From NCBI GenBank assembly GCA_963732225.1, contig CAVSYR010000005.1, positions 558,001-622,000 on the forward strand: a DNA stretch of 64,000 nucleotides, written 5' to 3'. Position 1 is the stretch's first letter; every line of letters begins with the position of its first letter. Shown one piece after another: positions 34,923 through 42,538 of the stretch. Below the pieces are notes generated by a model that was given only the letters and a program-made list of their open reading frames with translations, had not been told where the DNA came from and did no database searches. Made by a program: the position numbers and the translations under genes. Origin of the DNA: VRUE01 sp963732225. GTDB lineage: Bacteria; Actinomycetota; Thermoleophilia; Solirubrobacterales; 70-9.

Positions 34923-35783
34923 TCACTCGACCACCTGGGATAGGCGCCGAATCGCGACGAACCCCGCGAACTGGAGCAGGGCAGCAAGCGCGAGCAGCAG
35001 CGCAGAAGCGGGTGAGCCCAGCACCTTGGTGAGGAAGCCCGGCTGCAGTAGCTCGGCGAAAAGAGCGCCACCTGTCGGCATCGCGACCACGAGCAGGCCG
35101 GTGAAACGGGCCTGCGAGGTCGCCGCCTTGGCGTCTTCGGCGACCCGATCTCGCTCTGCCGCCCCCTCGGCGAAGCGACGCAAGAGGCCGGCCAGGTCAC
35201 CGCCCGCGAGTTGTTGGCTGAGCAGCGCGGCGGCGAGGGCATCGACCCTTGCCGAACGCATCCGCTGGCGCCAAGCGGCAACGGCATCGCCGGTCGCGGC
35301 GCCGAGCTCGAGCTCGGCGCCGAGTCGCGCCAGCTCAACCGAGGCCGGTCCGTCGAGCGAGGTGGCCGCCGCCGGCAGCGAGGCCCGCAGCGAACGTCCC
35401 GCCGTCAGCGAGTCGGCGACCGCGAGGGCAACGTCGGGCAGCGCCCGCTCGACCGCGCGTCGATAACGCCGGCGCCGTGCCCCCAGCGCCCAGGCGGCCA
35501 GGGCTGGACCGGCGACCACGAGTGGCAGCGCCAGGGCGGCGCCACCGACGAACCAACCTCCGGCCACTGCCGCGAAGCTGCCGAGTGCGGCGAGACGGCG
35601 GCGCTCGGAACTCGAGGGCGAGTAGCCCTCGCGACCGGCCCGCTGCAGCGGCTCCAGGGCGCGCTGCACCCAGCGGACCAGAGCAGGGCTCGCGAGCACT
35701 GCCTCGCGAGCCGAGACAGCGAGCAGTCCACCGGTCGCCGCGCCAACCAACGGAACCATGAGCCCGGAGCCGTCGCTCATCAC
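34923..35783 (-). CDS. tadB: Type II/IV secretion F-domain protein, TadB-like
   Basis: Second platform protein of the Tad system. 286 residues. T2SSF features are RRYRRAVERALPDVALAVADSLTAGRSLRASLPAAA, LSQQLAGGDLAGLLRRFAEGAAERDRV and QARFTGLLVVAMPTGGALFAELLQPGFL. Hydrophobic segments lie at about 8-24, 66-100 and 225-275. GTG at 35783 or the adjacent ATG at 35780 overlaps the tadA stop. Confidence 0.87.
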   Translation of the reverse strand: MMSDGSGLMVPLVGAATGGLLAVSAREAVLASPALVRWVQRALEPLQRAGREGYSPSSSERRRLAALGSFAAVAGGWFVGGAALALPLVVAGPALAAWALGARRRRYRRAVERALPDVALAVADSLTAGRSLRASLPAAATSLDGPASVELARLGAELELGAATGDAVAAWRQRMRSARVDALAAALLSQQLAGGDLAGLLRRFAEGAAERDRVAEDAKAATSQARFTGLLVVAMPTGGALFAELLQPGFLTKVLGSPASALLLALAALLQFAGFVAIRRLSQVVE

Positions 35784-36919
35784 TTGCCGCCGGCGTTGAG
35801 GGCCCTGACCGCGGTCGCGCCGGCGACCCGGACCACCTCGCCAATCTCGGCGACGCGGCGCGAGCCATCGGGGCGACGCTCGACGTGGACAACGAGATCG
35901 ACGCCGCGCTGCACCTGCTCGGCGATCGCCTCGTGCGGAAGGCCCACCCCCGCCATCAGCGCCAGCGTCTCGAGGCGGCTGAGCGCGTCCGCCGCCGAGT
36001 TGGCGTGCAGGGTTGAGAGTGCGCCGTCGTGTCCGGTGTTGAGCGCGGTGAGCAGGTCGAGCGCCTCGGGCCCGCGCACCTCGCCGATCACGATCCGGTC
36101 GGGACGCATCCGCAGGGCGTTGCGCAGCAAGTCGCGGACCGTCACCTCACCCTTGCCCTCGACGCTGGCCGGTCGGCTCTCCAGGCGCACCACATGGCGC
36201 TGCTGCAGGCGCAGCTCGGCCGCGTCCTCGATCGTGACTATGCGCTCACCCGAGTCAATGAAGCCAGAGAGCGCGTTGAGCAAAGTCGTCTTACCGGCGC
36301 CCGTGCCACCGCTGACGAGGACGCTGCGCCGGTCCCCGACCGCCCGCTCGAGCAACTCGCACTGGGCGGCGCTGAGGCTTCCTCGCTCAACCAGATCCCG
36401 CGCTCCGGGTCGGGCGGCGCCAAAGCGCCTGATCGAGAGCGCCGGCCCGTCGACCGCGAGCGGCGGGATGACGACGTTGACGCGCGAGCCGTCGGCAAGG
36501 CGGGCATCGACCATCGGGCTGAGCTCGTCGATTCGTCGTCCCAGCGGCGCGAGGATGCGCTCGATCGCGTTGCGCAGCTCCTCCTCATCCGGAAAGCAGA
36601 CGTCGACTGCCTCGATTCGCCCCGCCCGCTCGACGTACACCTCGTCGGGCCCGTTGACCATCACCTCCTCGACCGACGGATCGGCGAGCAGGTCCTCGAG
36701 CGGACCGAGGCCAACGGTGTCGCGAACGATCCTGGTCGTCAGCTCCTCCCGCGTGGCCCTACCCAGCAGCGCCGCCTCCTCCTCGACCAGGACGTGCACC
36801 TCGTCGGAAAGGTCGATCGCGGCAGGGCCTCCGCCGGCAGCAGCAACTCGGCGCCGCTCGATCAAGCGGAAGCGGAGCTCGTCGGCGAGGTCGGAAAGGT
36901 GGCGCTCCCGCGTTGCCAT
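35780..36919 (-). CDS. tadA: Tad secretion ATPase (TadA/CpaF)
   Basis: Hexameric ATPase driving pilus assembly or secretion. 379 residues. The N-terminal domain contains EEVMVNGPDEVYVERAGRIE and the linker MVDARLADGSRVNVVIPPL. Walker A is GGTGAGKT (204-211), the Asp box region is VTIEDAAELRLQ, Walker B is RIVIGEVRGPEALDLL and the His box is GHDGALSTLHANS. All core residues are present. ATG start 36919, 3 bases after cpaB. Confidence 0.95.
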   Translation of the reverse strand: MATRERHLSDLADELRFRLIERRRVAAAGGGPAAIDLSDEVHVLVEEEAALLGRATREELTTRIVRDTVGLGPLEDLLADPSVEEVMVNGPDEVYVERAGRIEAVDVCFPDEEELRNAIERILAPLGRRIDELSPMVDARLADGSRVNVVIPPLAVDGPALSIRRFGAARPGARDLVERGSLSAAQCELLERAVGDRRSVLVSGGTGAGKTTLLNALSGFIDSGERIVTIEDAAELRLQQRHVVRLESRPASVEGKGEVTVRDLLRNALRMRPDRIVIGEVRGPEALDLLTALNTGHDGALSTLHANSAADALSRLETLALMAGVGLPHEAIAEQVQRGVDLVVHVERRPDGSRRVAEIGEVVRVAGATAVRALNAGGK

Positions 36920-36922
36920 CGC

Positions 36923-37579
36923 TCAGGCCCCCGGCAGCAGGGTCAGCTTGCGGGCGAAGCTTTCGGCCGCGATCAATCTCAAAGCCTGCCGCTTGGTTAG
37001 AGCAAGCGTCGCCGCCGCTGTGCCGCCGGGACCCGGCCCATCGGCCCCTGGGCCGAGCGCGAGCAGCGGCACCGCGGCCGCCGCCACATATGTGCGACCC
37101 GCGCCGCTGCCACTCGGCTCGGTGGTGACGACGACGTCGACCTTCGAGCCTGCTCCGGCCGCGCCAGTCGCCAGCAGGGCTTCGGCGCCGCTGACCGAGA
37201 TTTCGACCGGCCGCCGGCTCGGCCCGAGGGCGGGGCTCGACCCGCCCCTCGGCTGTCGTTCCCGCAGTTGACTCGCAACCAGGTAAGAGCCTGGCTCGAG
37301 CCCGACCGTCGGTTCCAAGCCAAGCGCTTCCCGCGGATCGCTCAGAGCTCCCGCGGGCGCAAACCGAACCGGCACCCGGCGCGTCTCCAGCCCGCCGGCG
37401 ATATCGGCGGGCCGCAGAACGCTCCGCGGCCCGAGGCTCTTGGTCGCGACAACGACCTGGCGCAACGGGCCGTAGCCGCTCGCCACCCGCGAGCCGTAGC
37501 TGTCGGCGATGCCGGCTGCCAGGGCGGCGGTAACCAGGGCGAGCCCGAGAAAGGCGATCGCCCGGGTACGCCGGCTCAC
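36923..37579 (-). CDS. cpaB: CpaB/RcpC-like pilus assembly protein (SAF domain)
   Basis: Periplasmic, membrane-anchored component of Tad systems. 218 residues: N-terminal helix (about 7-24, AIAFLGLALVTAALAAGIA), a SAF-type beta-clip domain (VVVATKSLGPRSVLRPADI, about 42-60; GSYLVASQL) and a C-terminal RcpC-like domain (GSKVDVVVTTEP). A Gly/Pro-rich patch occurs near 176-186. ATG overlaps the kinase stop region by 4 bases. Confidence 0.85.
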   Translation of the reverse strand: MSRRTRAIAFLGLALVTAALAAGIADSYGSRVASGYGPLRQVVVATKSLGPRSVLRPADIAGGLETRRVPVRFAPAGALSDPREALGLEPTVGLEPGSYLVASQLRERQPRGGSSPALGPSRRPVEISVSGAEALLATGAAGAGSKVDVVVTTEPSGSGAGRTYVAAAAVPLLALGPGADGPGPGGTAAATLALTKRQALRLIAAESFARKLTLLPGA

Positions 37580-38304
37580 GCTGCCCGCCCGGTCTCCGCC
37601 TCGGCCAGCGGCAACTCGAGAACCGCACGTGATCCCCGCTCTGAATAGTGGAGGACAAACCGACCGTCGTGATCAGCTGCCACCCGCCGGACCACGCCGA
37701 GGCCGTGTCCGTGTTGGTAGCGGCCTGAGAGCCGGGCCGCTATATGGGCTGGCCTATTGCGCCGCGATCGCGGTCGCGTCGCCCGCCCCGAGTCAACGAC
37801 GGCAATTCGCAAGCGCCCCTGGAGCAACCTGCCGGCGACGACAATCGTCGTGCCTCCGTGCTCGATCGCATTGACGATCAGGTTGTCTAGCGCCTGGGCT
37901 AGTGCACTGCGATCGCCGCTGACCAGCGCCTCGCCGGCGTTCCAGCGCAGCTCGAGCGAGCCTTCCGCGACCTGTACACGCGCCTGCCAACGGGCAACAG
38001 CCGAGCGAGCCAGCGCAGCGGCATCGACCGAGCCCAACGTGGGCACCAGTGGGCCGCCGTTGATCTCGCGGTCGAGGCGTTCGAGTGCCGCGGCCGCAAG
38101 CTCGATTGGCTCGCCGGCATCCGCTGCGCTCCCAAGCCGGGGACCAGCCGCCAGGGCAACCGCCTGCAGCGGGCGCCGCAGCTCGTGCAGCGCCTCGTTG
38201 AGGGCACTGCGCCGCCTGCCCGCACGCAGGCCCTGCGCCGCCACGGCAGCAGCCATCGAGAGGACGGCGGGCCAGCCGGCAACGATTTGAACCAGCCCGG
38301 TCAT
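37576..38304 (-). CDS. Sensor histidine kinase without a large sensor domain
   Basis: 242 residues from ATG 38304. A short hydrophobic N-terminus (about 5-25) is followed by the phospho-acceptor helix LNEALHELRRPLQAVALA (H-box histidine in LHELRRP), an N-box (DNLIVNAIEHGG) and a G-box (YQHGHGLGVVRRVA). No extracellular sensor domain is visible, so the signal may come through a partner. It overlaps the response regulator gene by 4 bases and sits directly upstream of cpaB-tadA-tadB-tadC, suggesting dedicated control of the Tad machinery. Confidence 0.88.
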   Translation of the reverse strand: MTGLVQIVAGWPAVLSMAAAVAAQGLRAGRRRSALNEALHELRRPLQAVALAAGPRLGSAADAGEPIELAAAALERLDREINGGPLVPTLGSVDAAALARSAVARWQARVQVAEGSLELRWNAGEALVSGDRSALAQALDNLIVNAIEHGGTTIVVAGRLLQGRLRIAVVDSGRATRPRSRRNRPAHIAARLSGRYQHGHGLGVVRRVAADHDGRFVLHYSERGSRAVLELPLAEAETGRAA

Positions 38305-39014
38305 CCGTCGATCAGGCGGTAGCCGTATCCCCAGCAATTGATCACGTAGCGGCCGCTCTCCGGGTCGAGTTTGCGGCGCAGCCGACTGGCGTGGGAATCG
38401 AGTGTTCGCGTCCGTGCCGGACTGCGGTAACCCCAGACCGCCTCGAGCAGCTCGCGCTTGGTGAAGACCCGCGAGGGCTCGCCGGCGAGCACCCGCAGCA
38501 AGCCGAACTCCTTGTTCGAGAGCACCACCTCGCGCTCGCCGACCCAAGCCTTGCGCCGCGCCGGATCGACGACGATCTCACCGACGCGGATTGGTCCCTG
38601 GCGCTCTCCCGACCCGCGTCGCAGGACGGCACCGATGCGGGCGCGGAGCTCGGGGTAAAAGAGCGGCTTGACGAGGAAATCGTCAGCGCCCGTCTCCAGC
38701 CCGCGCACCCGGTCCTCATCGGAGCCGTGTCCGGTGAGGACGATCACCGGCAGGGCGGGGTCGAAGCGCGAGGTGACCCCGTCCGCCTCACGGATCTCGC
38801 GCAGCACGTCGAGCCCGGAAGCATCGGGCAGGGAGAGATCAAGCAGCAGCAAATCTGGGTGGTTGTAACGGCAGAGCCGCAGAGCGTCGGAAGCGTTTGG
38901 GGCCGGCAGCACTCCGAAGCGATCGGCGACCAGGTTGTCGCAGAGCAGCTCGAGCGTCTGGGCGTCGTCCTCGCAGACGACCAGGTTGGCGATCTCACGG
39001 CGCTGGGGAAGCAT
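38301..39014 (-). CDS. OmpR/PhoB-family response regulator
   Basis: 237 residues. Receiver domain with acidic pair CEDD (about 15-18), phospho-acceptor aspartate in DLLLLDLSLPDASG, TGHGSDEDRVRGLE and the lysine in DDFLVKPL. The C-terminal winged helix ends RTLDSHASRLRRKLDPESGRYVINCWGYGYRL, the OmpR DNA-recognition region. ATG 39014 is preferred to an upstream ATG at 39095 that lacks conserved sequence. Adjacent DUF192 gene ends 8 bases upstream. Confidence 0.92.
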   Translation of the reverse strand: MLPQRREIANLVVCEDDAQTLELLCDNLVADRFGVLPAPNASDALRLCRYNHPDLLLLDLSLPDASGLDVLREIREADGVTSRFDPALPVIVLTGHGSDEDRVRGLETGADDFLVKPLFYPELRARIGAVLRRGSGERQGPIRVGEIVVDPARRKAWVGEREVVLSNKEFGLLRVLAGEPSRVFTKRELLEAVWGYRSPARTRTLDSHASRLRRKLDPESGRYVINCWGYGYRLIDG

Positions 39015-39022
39015 TGGCCGGT

Positions 39023-39364
39023 CTAAGGGGTGGCGGCGGGGATTTCTCCCCCCTCTTCCGCCGGCACCTCCAGCACCGCTCGAGCTCGCCTGCAAAACGC
39101 GAGGCGCCGAGCCGGCACTTCTCGGCGAACGGCAACCACCTCCCCATGCTCGCCGAGGAAATAGAGATCGAGCGGGAAGCGCATGCCAAATGTATGGACG
39201 CTCGAGCAGCGCGGGATCAGCAGGCCCGGACCCGCCTCCTGGCGATCCAGATGAGCCAAACCCAGGAATCGTGCACGCGGTCCCCTGGCGACACGGACTT
39301 CGCGGCCGAGCACGATCACGGTGGGCAGGCGGCGAAGACGTTGGGCAAGGAGCGCTTCCGGCAT
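39023..39364 (-). CDS. DUF192 family protein
   Basis: 113 residues. The core VARGPRARFLGLAHL, IPRCSSVHTFGMRFPLDLYFLGEHGEVVAV and REVPARRLAF is the DUF192 signature; the family has a compact beta fold and unknown biochemical function. No signal peptide is visible, unlike many secreted DUF192 proteins. First gene of the regulator-kinase-Tad run. Such genes are often found near Tad loci, so a role in that pathway is plausible but unproven. Confidence 0.85.
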   Translation of the reverse strand: MPEALLAQRLRRLPTVIVLGREVRVARGPRARFLGLAHLDRQEAGPGLLIPRCSSVHTFGMRFPLDLYFLGEHGEVVAVRREVPARRLAFCRRARAVLEVPAEEGGEIPAATP

Positions 39365-39377
39365 CTAGCCTCTGTCA

Positions 39378-40307
39378 ATGCCAGGCAACGGCAAAGTCAC
39401 CGTCTTCGGACCACACCCGATGCTGGCGATCACGATCGAGGCCCTGACCAGCGAGGGCGGCGATGACCTCCACCTGCACGCCGCCGGGCAGGGCGTCTGG
39501 GTGGCGCGGATGGCCGCCGAGCTCGGCGCCGAGCCGATCCTCTGCGGCTTCATCGGCGGTGAGAGCGGCGCCGTGCTGCGGCCGCTGTTGGAGCAGATGA
39601 ACGTCGAGATGCGCCTGGTCGAGACCACCGAGGGGAGCGGCGCCTACGTTCACGACCGCCGCAGCGGCGAGCGCGTGCCGGTGGCCCAGAGCGCCTCGAT
39701 GCCGCCCTCGCGCCACGAGATCGACGAGCTCTTCTCTACCACGGTCGCTGCGGCGCTCGACTCCGGCGTCCTCGCCCTCTGCGGCCCCTACCCCGGCGAG
39801 GCGCTGCCGCTGGAGATCTACGGCAACCTCGTCGCCGACGTCAAGGCCAACGGCACCCCGGTTGTAGTCGACCTCTCGCGGCCACGGCTCGACAGTGCCC
39901 TCGAAGGCGGGCCCGACCTGGTCAAGATCAACGACTGGGAGCTGGCCGGCTACATCGAGGGCCCGGTCGACACTGAGGAGCGGATGCGCAGCGCCGTACA
40001 GAAGCTGATAGATGCTGGCGCGGGCGCCGTGATCATCACCCGCGCCGAGGAGCCGGCGATGGTCGTGCGCGGGGATGAAGCCTGGGAGCTGGTGCCGCCG
40101 CGCTTCGAGCGCGGCTCACGCGAGGGCTGCGGCGACTCGATGATGGGCGGCCTGGCCGCCTGCATCGCCGCTGGCCTCAGCTGGGAGGGGACGCTGCGCA
40201 CCAGCGCCGCCGCCGGCGCCGCCAACTTCCTCCGCGCCGGCCTCGGCAGCGGCTCACGCGCGGTGATCGAAGACCTGGCGCGCAAGGTCGAGCTGCGGTC
40301 GCTCTGA
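39378..40307 (+). CDS. PfkB-family carbohydrate kinase
   Basis: ATP-dependent sugar kinase of 309 residues, nearest in layout to 1-phosphofructokinase/tagatose-6-phosphate kinases. AAGQGVWVARMAAELGAEPILCGFIGGE is the N-terminal PfkB signature and GSREGCGDSMMGGLAACIAAGL holds the catalytic aspartate (GCGD). KINDWELAGY and VIITRAEEPAMVV are also family-like. ATG 39378 is divergent from the DUF192 gene with only 13 bases between starts. The physiological sugar is not evident. Confidence 0.87.
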   Translation: MPGNGKVTVFGPHPMLAITIEALTSEGGDDLHLHAAGQGVWVARMAAELGAEPILCGFIGGESGAVLRPLLEQMNVEMRLVETTEGSGAYVHDRRSGERVPVAQSASMPPSRHEIDELFSTTVAAALDSGVLALCGPYPGEALPLEIYGNLVADVKANGTPVVVDLSRPRLDSALEGGPDLVKINDWELAGYIEGPVDTEERMRSAVQKLIDAGAGAVIITRAEEPAMVVRGDEAWELVPPRFERGSREGCGDSMMGGLAACIAAGLSWEGTLRTSAAAGAANFLRAGLGSGSRAVIEDLARKVELRSL

Positions 40308-40365
40308 GGGCCAACCCCGGCAGGGGCTTCGCTAAACGCTCCGCCCCTACCGCGGTTGGCCCTCA
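40305..40365. terminator. Bidirectional terminator sharing both stop codons
   Basis: Arms 40305-40327 and 40343-40365 pair over 23 positions with two mismatches, with a 15-base loop. The outermost base triplets are TGA on the plus strand (stop of the sugar kinase) and TGA on the minus strand (stop of the PHP phosphatase), so the hairpin serves two convergent genes and includes both stop codons. Confidence 0.8.
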
Positions 40366-41082
40366 AAACGGAGCCGTGAGCTTCTTGCCTTCGACGATTG
40401 CGCGCGGCGCTACGTCGCGCATCCATTCCAGGTGGGGCGCGGTCGCCTCGATCTCGGCGAGCACGCCGAAGGCCTCGCGCAGGTGCAACGGTCGCCCTCC
40501 GTGCGAAGAGTGGGCGTCGCTGCTCAAGACGTGAACCAAGCCCTGTTCGGCCAGCATCCGCATGCCGTCGGCGAAGCGCTCGCGTAGGAAGAAGTCGGCG
40601 GTGGCCTGGACCAGGGCACCCTCGGCGATCAGGGCCGCGATCCGCTCGTACATGTCGGCTGAGAGGTGGCGCTCGGGGTGAGCGATCAGCGCCCGGTGGC
40701 CGCGCTCGGCGAGGTGGCCGACGCGGGCGATCAGAGTGTCACTGAGTGGACCGGGCGCCGGCTCGAGCAGGATCCAGCGGCCGGCGCCGAGTGCGACGCG
40801 CCCAAGCTCCTCCTCGCTCAGCGCCTCGACCGCAGTCTCCGCCACCTCACCACCCTGCAGAACCTCCACCGGCAGTCCCTCGTCACGCAGCGCCCGGTTG
40901 AGCTCCTCGACCCGCCCCGCGATCTGCTCGATCCGCACGTCGTGGTCGTGGCGGATGTGCGGCGTCGCGCAGACCCGCTCGATGCCGTCGTTGACCGCTT
41001 GGCGTGCCAGTCCCAGGCTGTCGGCGAGATCGAGCGAGCCGTCGTCGACCCCGGGGAGGATGTGGCAGTGCAGATCGATCAT
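40363..41082 (-). CDS. PHP-domain tyrosine phosphatase (CpsB/YwqE-like)
   Basis: Metal-dependent phosphatase of the polymerase-and-histidinol-phosphatase fold; relatives dephosphorylate bacterial tyrosine kinases of capsule/EPS synthesis. 239 residues from ATG 41082, which starts directly at the metal motif MIDLHCHILPGVDDGS. CATPHIRHD, LIAHPERH and LSSDAHS supply the other metal ligands. The upstream in-frame residues (from 41142) are not conserved. No EPS kinase is in view, so the partner is unknown. Confidence 0.88.
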   Translation of the reverse strand: MIDLHCHILPGVDDGSLDLADSLGLARQAVNDGIERVCATPHIRHDHDVRIEQIAGRVEELNRALRDEGLPVEVLQGGEVAETAVEALSEEELGRVALGAGRWILLEPAPGPLSDTLIARVGHLAERGHRALIAHPERHLSADMYERIAALIAEGALVQATADFFLRERFADGMRMLAEQGLVHVLSSDAHSSHGGRPLHLREAFGVLAEIEATAPHLEWMRDVAPRAIVEGKKLTAPF

Positions 41083-41192
41083 CGGTGCAAACGGCCTTTC
41101 AGGCAGGGGCCCATGCGGGCACGAGACTACGATGATCGGCATGATCCAGCACCTGCTCCCGCTGGGCTGGCGCGAGCAGTTGGCTTCAACTC

Positions 41193-41660
41193 ATGGATAA
41201 GAAAACGACCCGCCGAGGGAACTACGAGTCTGGCTCCGATTACGTACTCGAGTACGGGGAGCTCCGCTTCGCCTTCAACGAGGGTGACTTCGGCCAGCGG
41301 GTCGAGCAAGCTGCGGTAAAACTCGGCTTCGTCGACCAGGGACTAAGCCAAGAGGAGCTGGACGACCTGCTTGATCTGGCCGTCAGCGGCGAGATCGCCG
41401 AGCCCAGCTCACGCCTCGGCGAGCACATCAACGAGAACTGGGACGACCTCGTCGGCCCCGCCAACCGCAGCCTCGTGCACTGGCTGCGCCGCCTCGTCTT
41501 CCGCGGCGCCTGGCTCGACCAGAGAGTTAAGGAGGGTGAGCTCGACGTCGTATTCGACGAGCGCAACCAGACCTTCGGCTACGTGCAGCCAGATCGCAGC
41601 TCCGAGCTCATTGAGCTCTCCAAAGAGCCAAGCTGGCGCCGCATCGCCTACCGGCGATAA
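41193..41660 (+). CDS. Hypothetical acidic protein
   Basis: 155 residues, no family recognised. No signal peptide or membrane segment. The middle (LSQEELDDLLDLAVSGEIAE) is acidic and helical; ANRSLVHWLRRLVFRGAWLDQ suggests an amphipathic helix. Codon use is that of the host. It is divergent from the PHP phosphatase gene and convergent with the Rho-like gene (8-base gap). Confidence 0.7.
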   Translation: MDKKTTRRGNYESGSDYVLEYGELRFAFNEGDFGQRVEQAAVKLGFVDQGLSQEELDDLLDLAVSGEIAEPSSRLGEHINENWDDLVGPANRSLVHWLRRLVFRGAWLDQRVKEGELDVVFDERNQTFGYVQPDRSSELIELSKEPSWRRIAYRR

Positions 41661-41668
41661 CTACGCGA

Positions 41669-42526
41669 CTACTGTTGGCGCTCTAGGGCCGCCACGACGG
41701 TCAGGGAGCCATTGGCTTTTAGGCTCAGGCCGCCGTCGAAGACCTCTTTTGCCGTATCGGCGTCGTCCAGCCGGGTCAGCGAGTCGACCAGGAGGATCAC
41801 GTCTTCGCCTCCCTCGGCGCGGCGGACGGCCTGGGCGAGGGCGTCGCCAGCGTGGCGTGCCTGGGCGGCGACGACCAGCTCGGCGTCGGGCGCCTCGCGC
41901 TTCCAGTCGGCCAGCTCCTCGGGGCTAGGATCGATCAAGAGGGCAATCGGGTCGGGACCCTCGGAGGCACCGCCCAACTCGGCGGCAATCTCGCGCAGCA
42001 GCGAGGTGCAGACGGCGCGACTCTCACCGTAGACCAGCGCCTGGCGACCGGGCGGCGGCAGCAGGAGGTCCTGGGCGCGAAGGCCCTTGCTCTTGCGGCC
42101 GAAGCGACGACGGCGACGTTTGCGTTTGGGGCGGGCCGAGTCCCCGGCTGCCGCGGCGGCGGGCTCCCTGTCCGGAGCAGGCGGCTTCGGTGGGCGTGCG
42201 GGCACCTCGGGCTCGGCAGCCGGCTCCGCGGCCGTCGAGTCCGCGGCCGGCTCTTTGCGGGCCGGCCTCTCGCGACCCCCGGAGGGGCGCTCACGGCTAC
42301 CCGAGGAGCGCTCACGGCGCTGGCGCGGCGCTCGCTCTTGGCGATCGCGGCGAGGCGGGCGGTCTCCGCGAGGTTTCTCGCTCTTCTCGGACTTGCCGCC
42401 GTCGCCGTCGCTCAGCTTCTCGATCAGCTCCTCGCGGCGCAACATGCGATAGCGCGGCACGTCGGCGTCGGCGGCCAGCGAGTGCAGCTCGGCAAGGTGC
42501 TTGGACTCAAGTTCTGTCTTATTCAT
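41669..42526 (-). CDS. Rho-derived protein with intact Rho-N and degenerate ATPase core
   Basis: 285 residues. Residues 5-38 (ELESKHLAELHSLAADADVP, YRMLRREELIEKL) match the Rho N-terminal helical domain. Residues 45-148 are an Arg/Glu/Gly/Pro-rich disordered stretch typical of actinobacterial Rho inserts. Residues 150-285 resemble the Rho RecA-like core: LLPPPGRQALVYGE where Rho has the P-loop, IALLIDPSPEELADWKR where Rho has LLIDERPEEVTD, VILLVDSLTRL (243-253) for Walker B, and GSLTVVAALE. The P-loop GKT lysine/threonine, the OB-fold RNA-binding domain and the C-terminal Q/R-loop region are missing. It cannot be a normal ATP-dependent terminator. It lies 12 bases downstream of glpD. Confidence 0.72.
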   Translation of the reverse strand: MNKTELESKHLAELHSLAADADVPRYRMLRREELIEKLSDGDGGKSEKSEKPRGDRPPRRDRQERAPRQRRERSSGSRERPSGGRERPARKEPAADSTAAEPAAEPEVPARPPKPPAPDREPAAAAAGDSARPKRKRRRRRFGRKSKGLRAQDLLLPPPGRQALVYGESRAVCTSLLREIAAELGGASEGPDPIALLIDPSPEELADWKREAPDAELVVAAQARHAGDALAQAVRRAEGGEDVILLVDSLTRLDDADTAKEVFDGGLSLKANGSLTVVAALERQQ

Positions 42527-42538
42527 CGGAGCGGCAGG

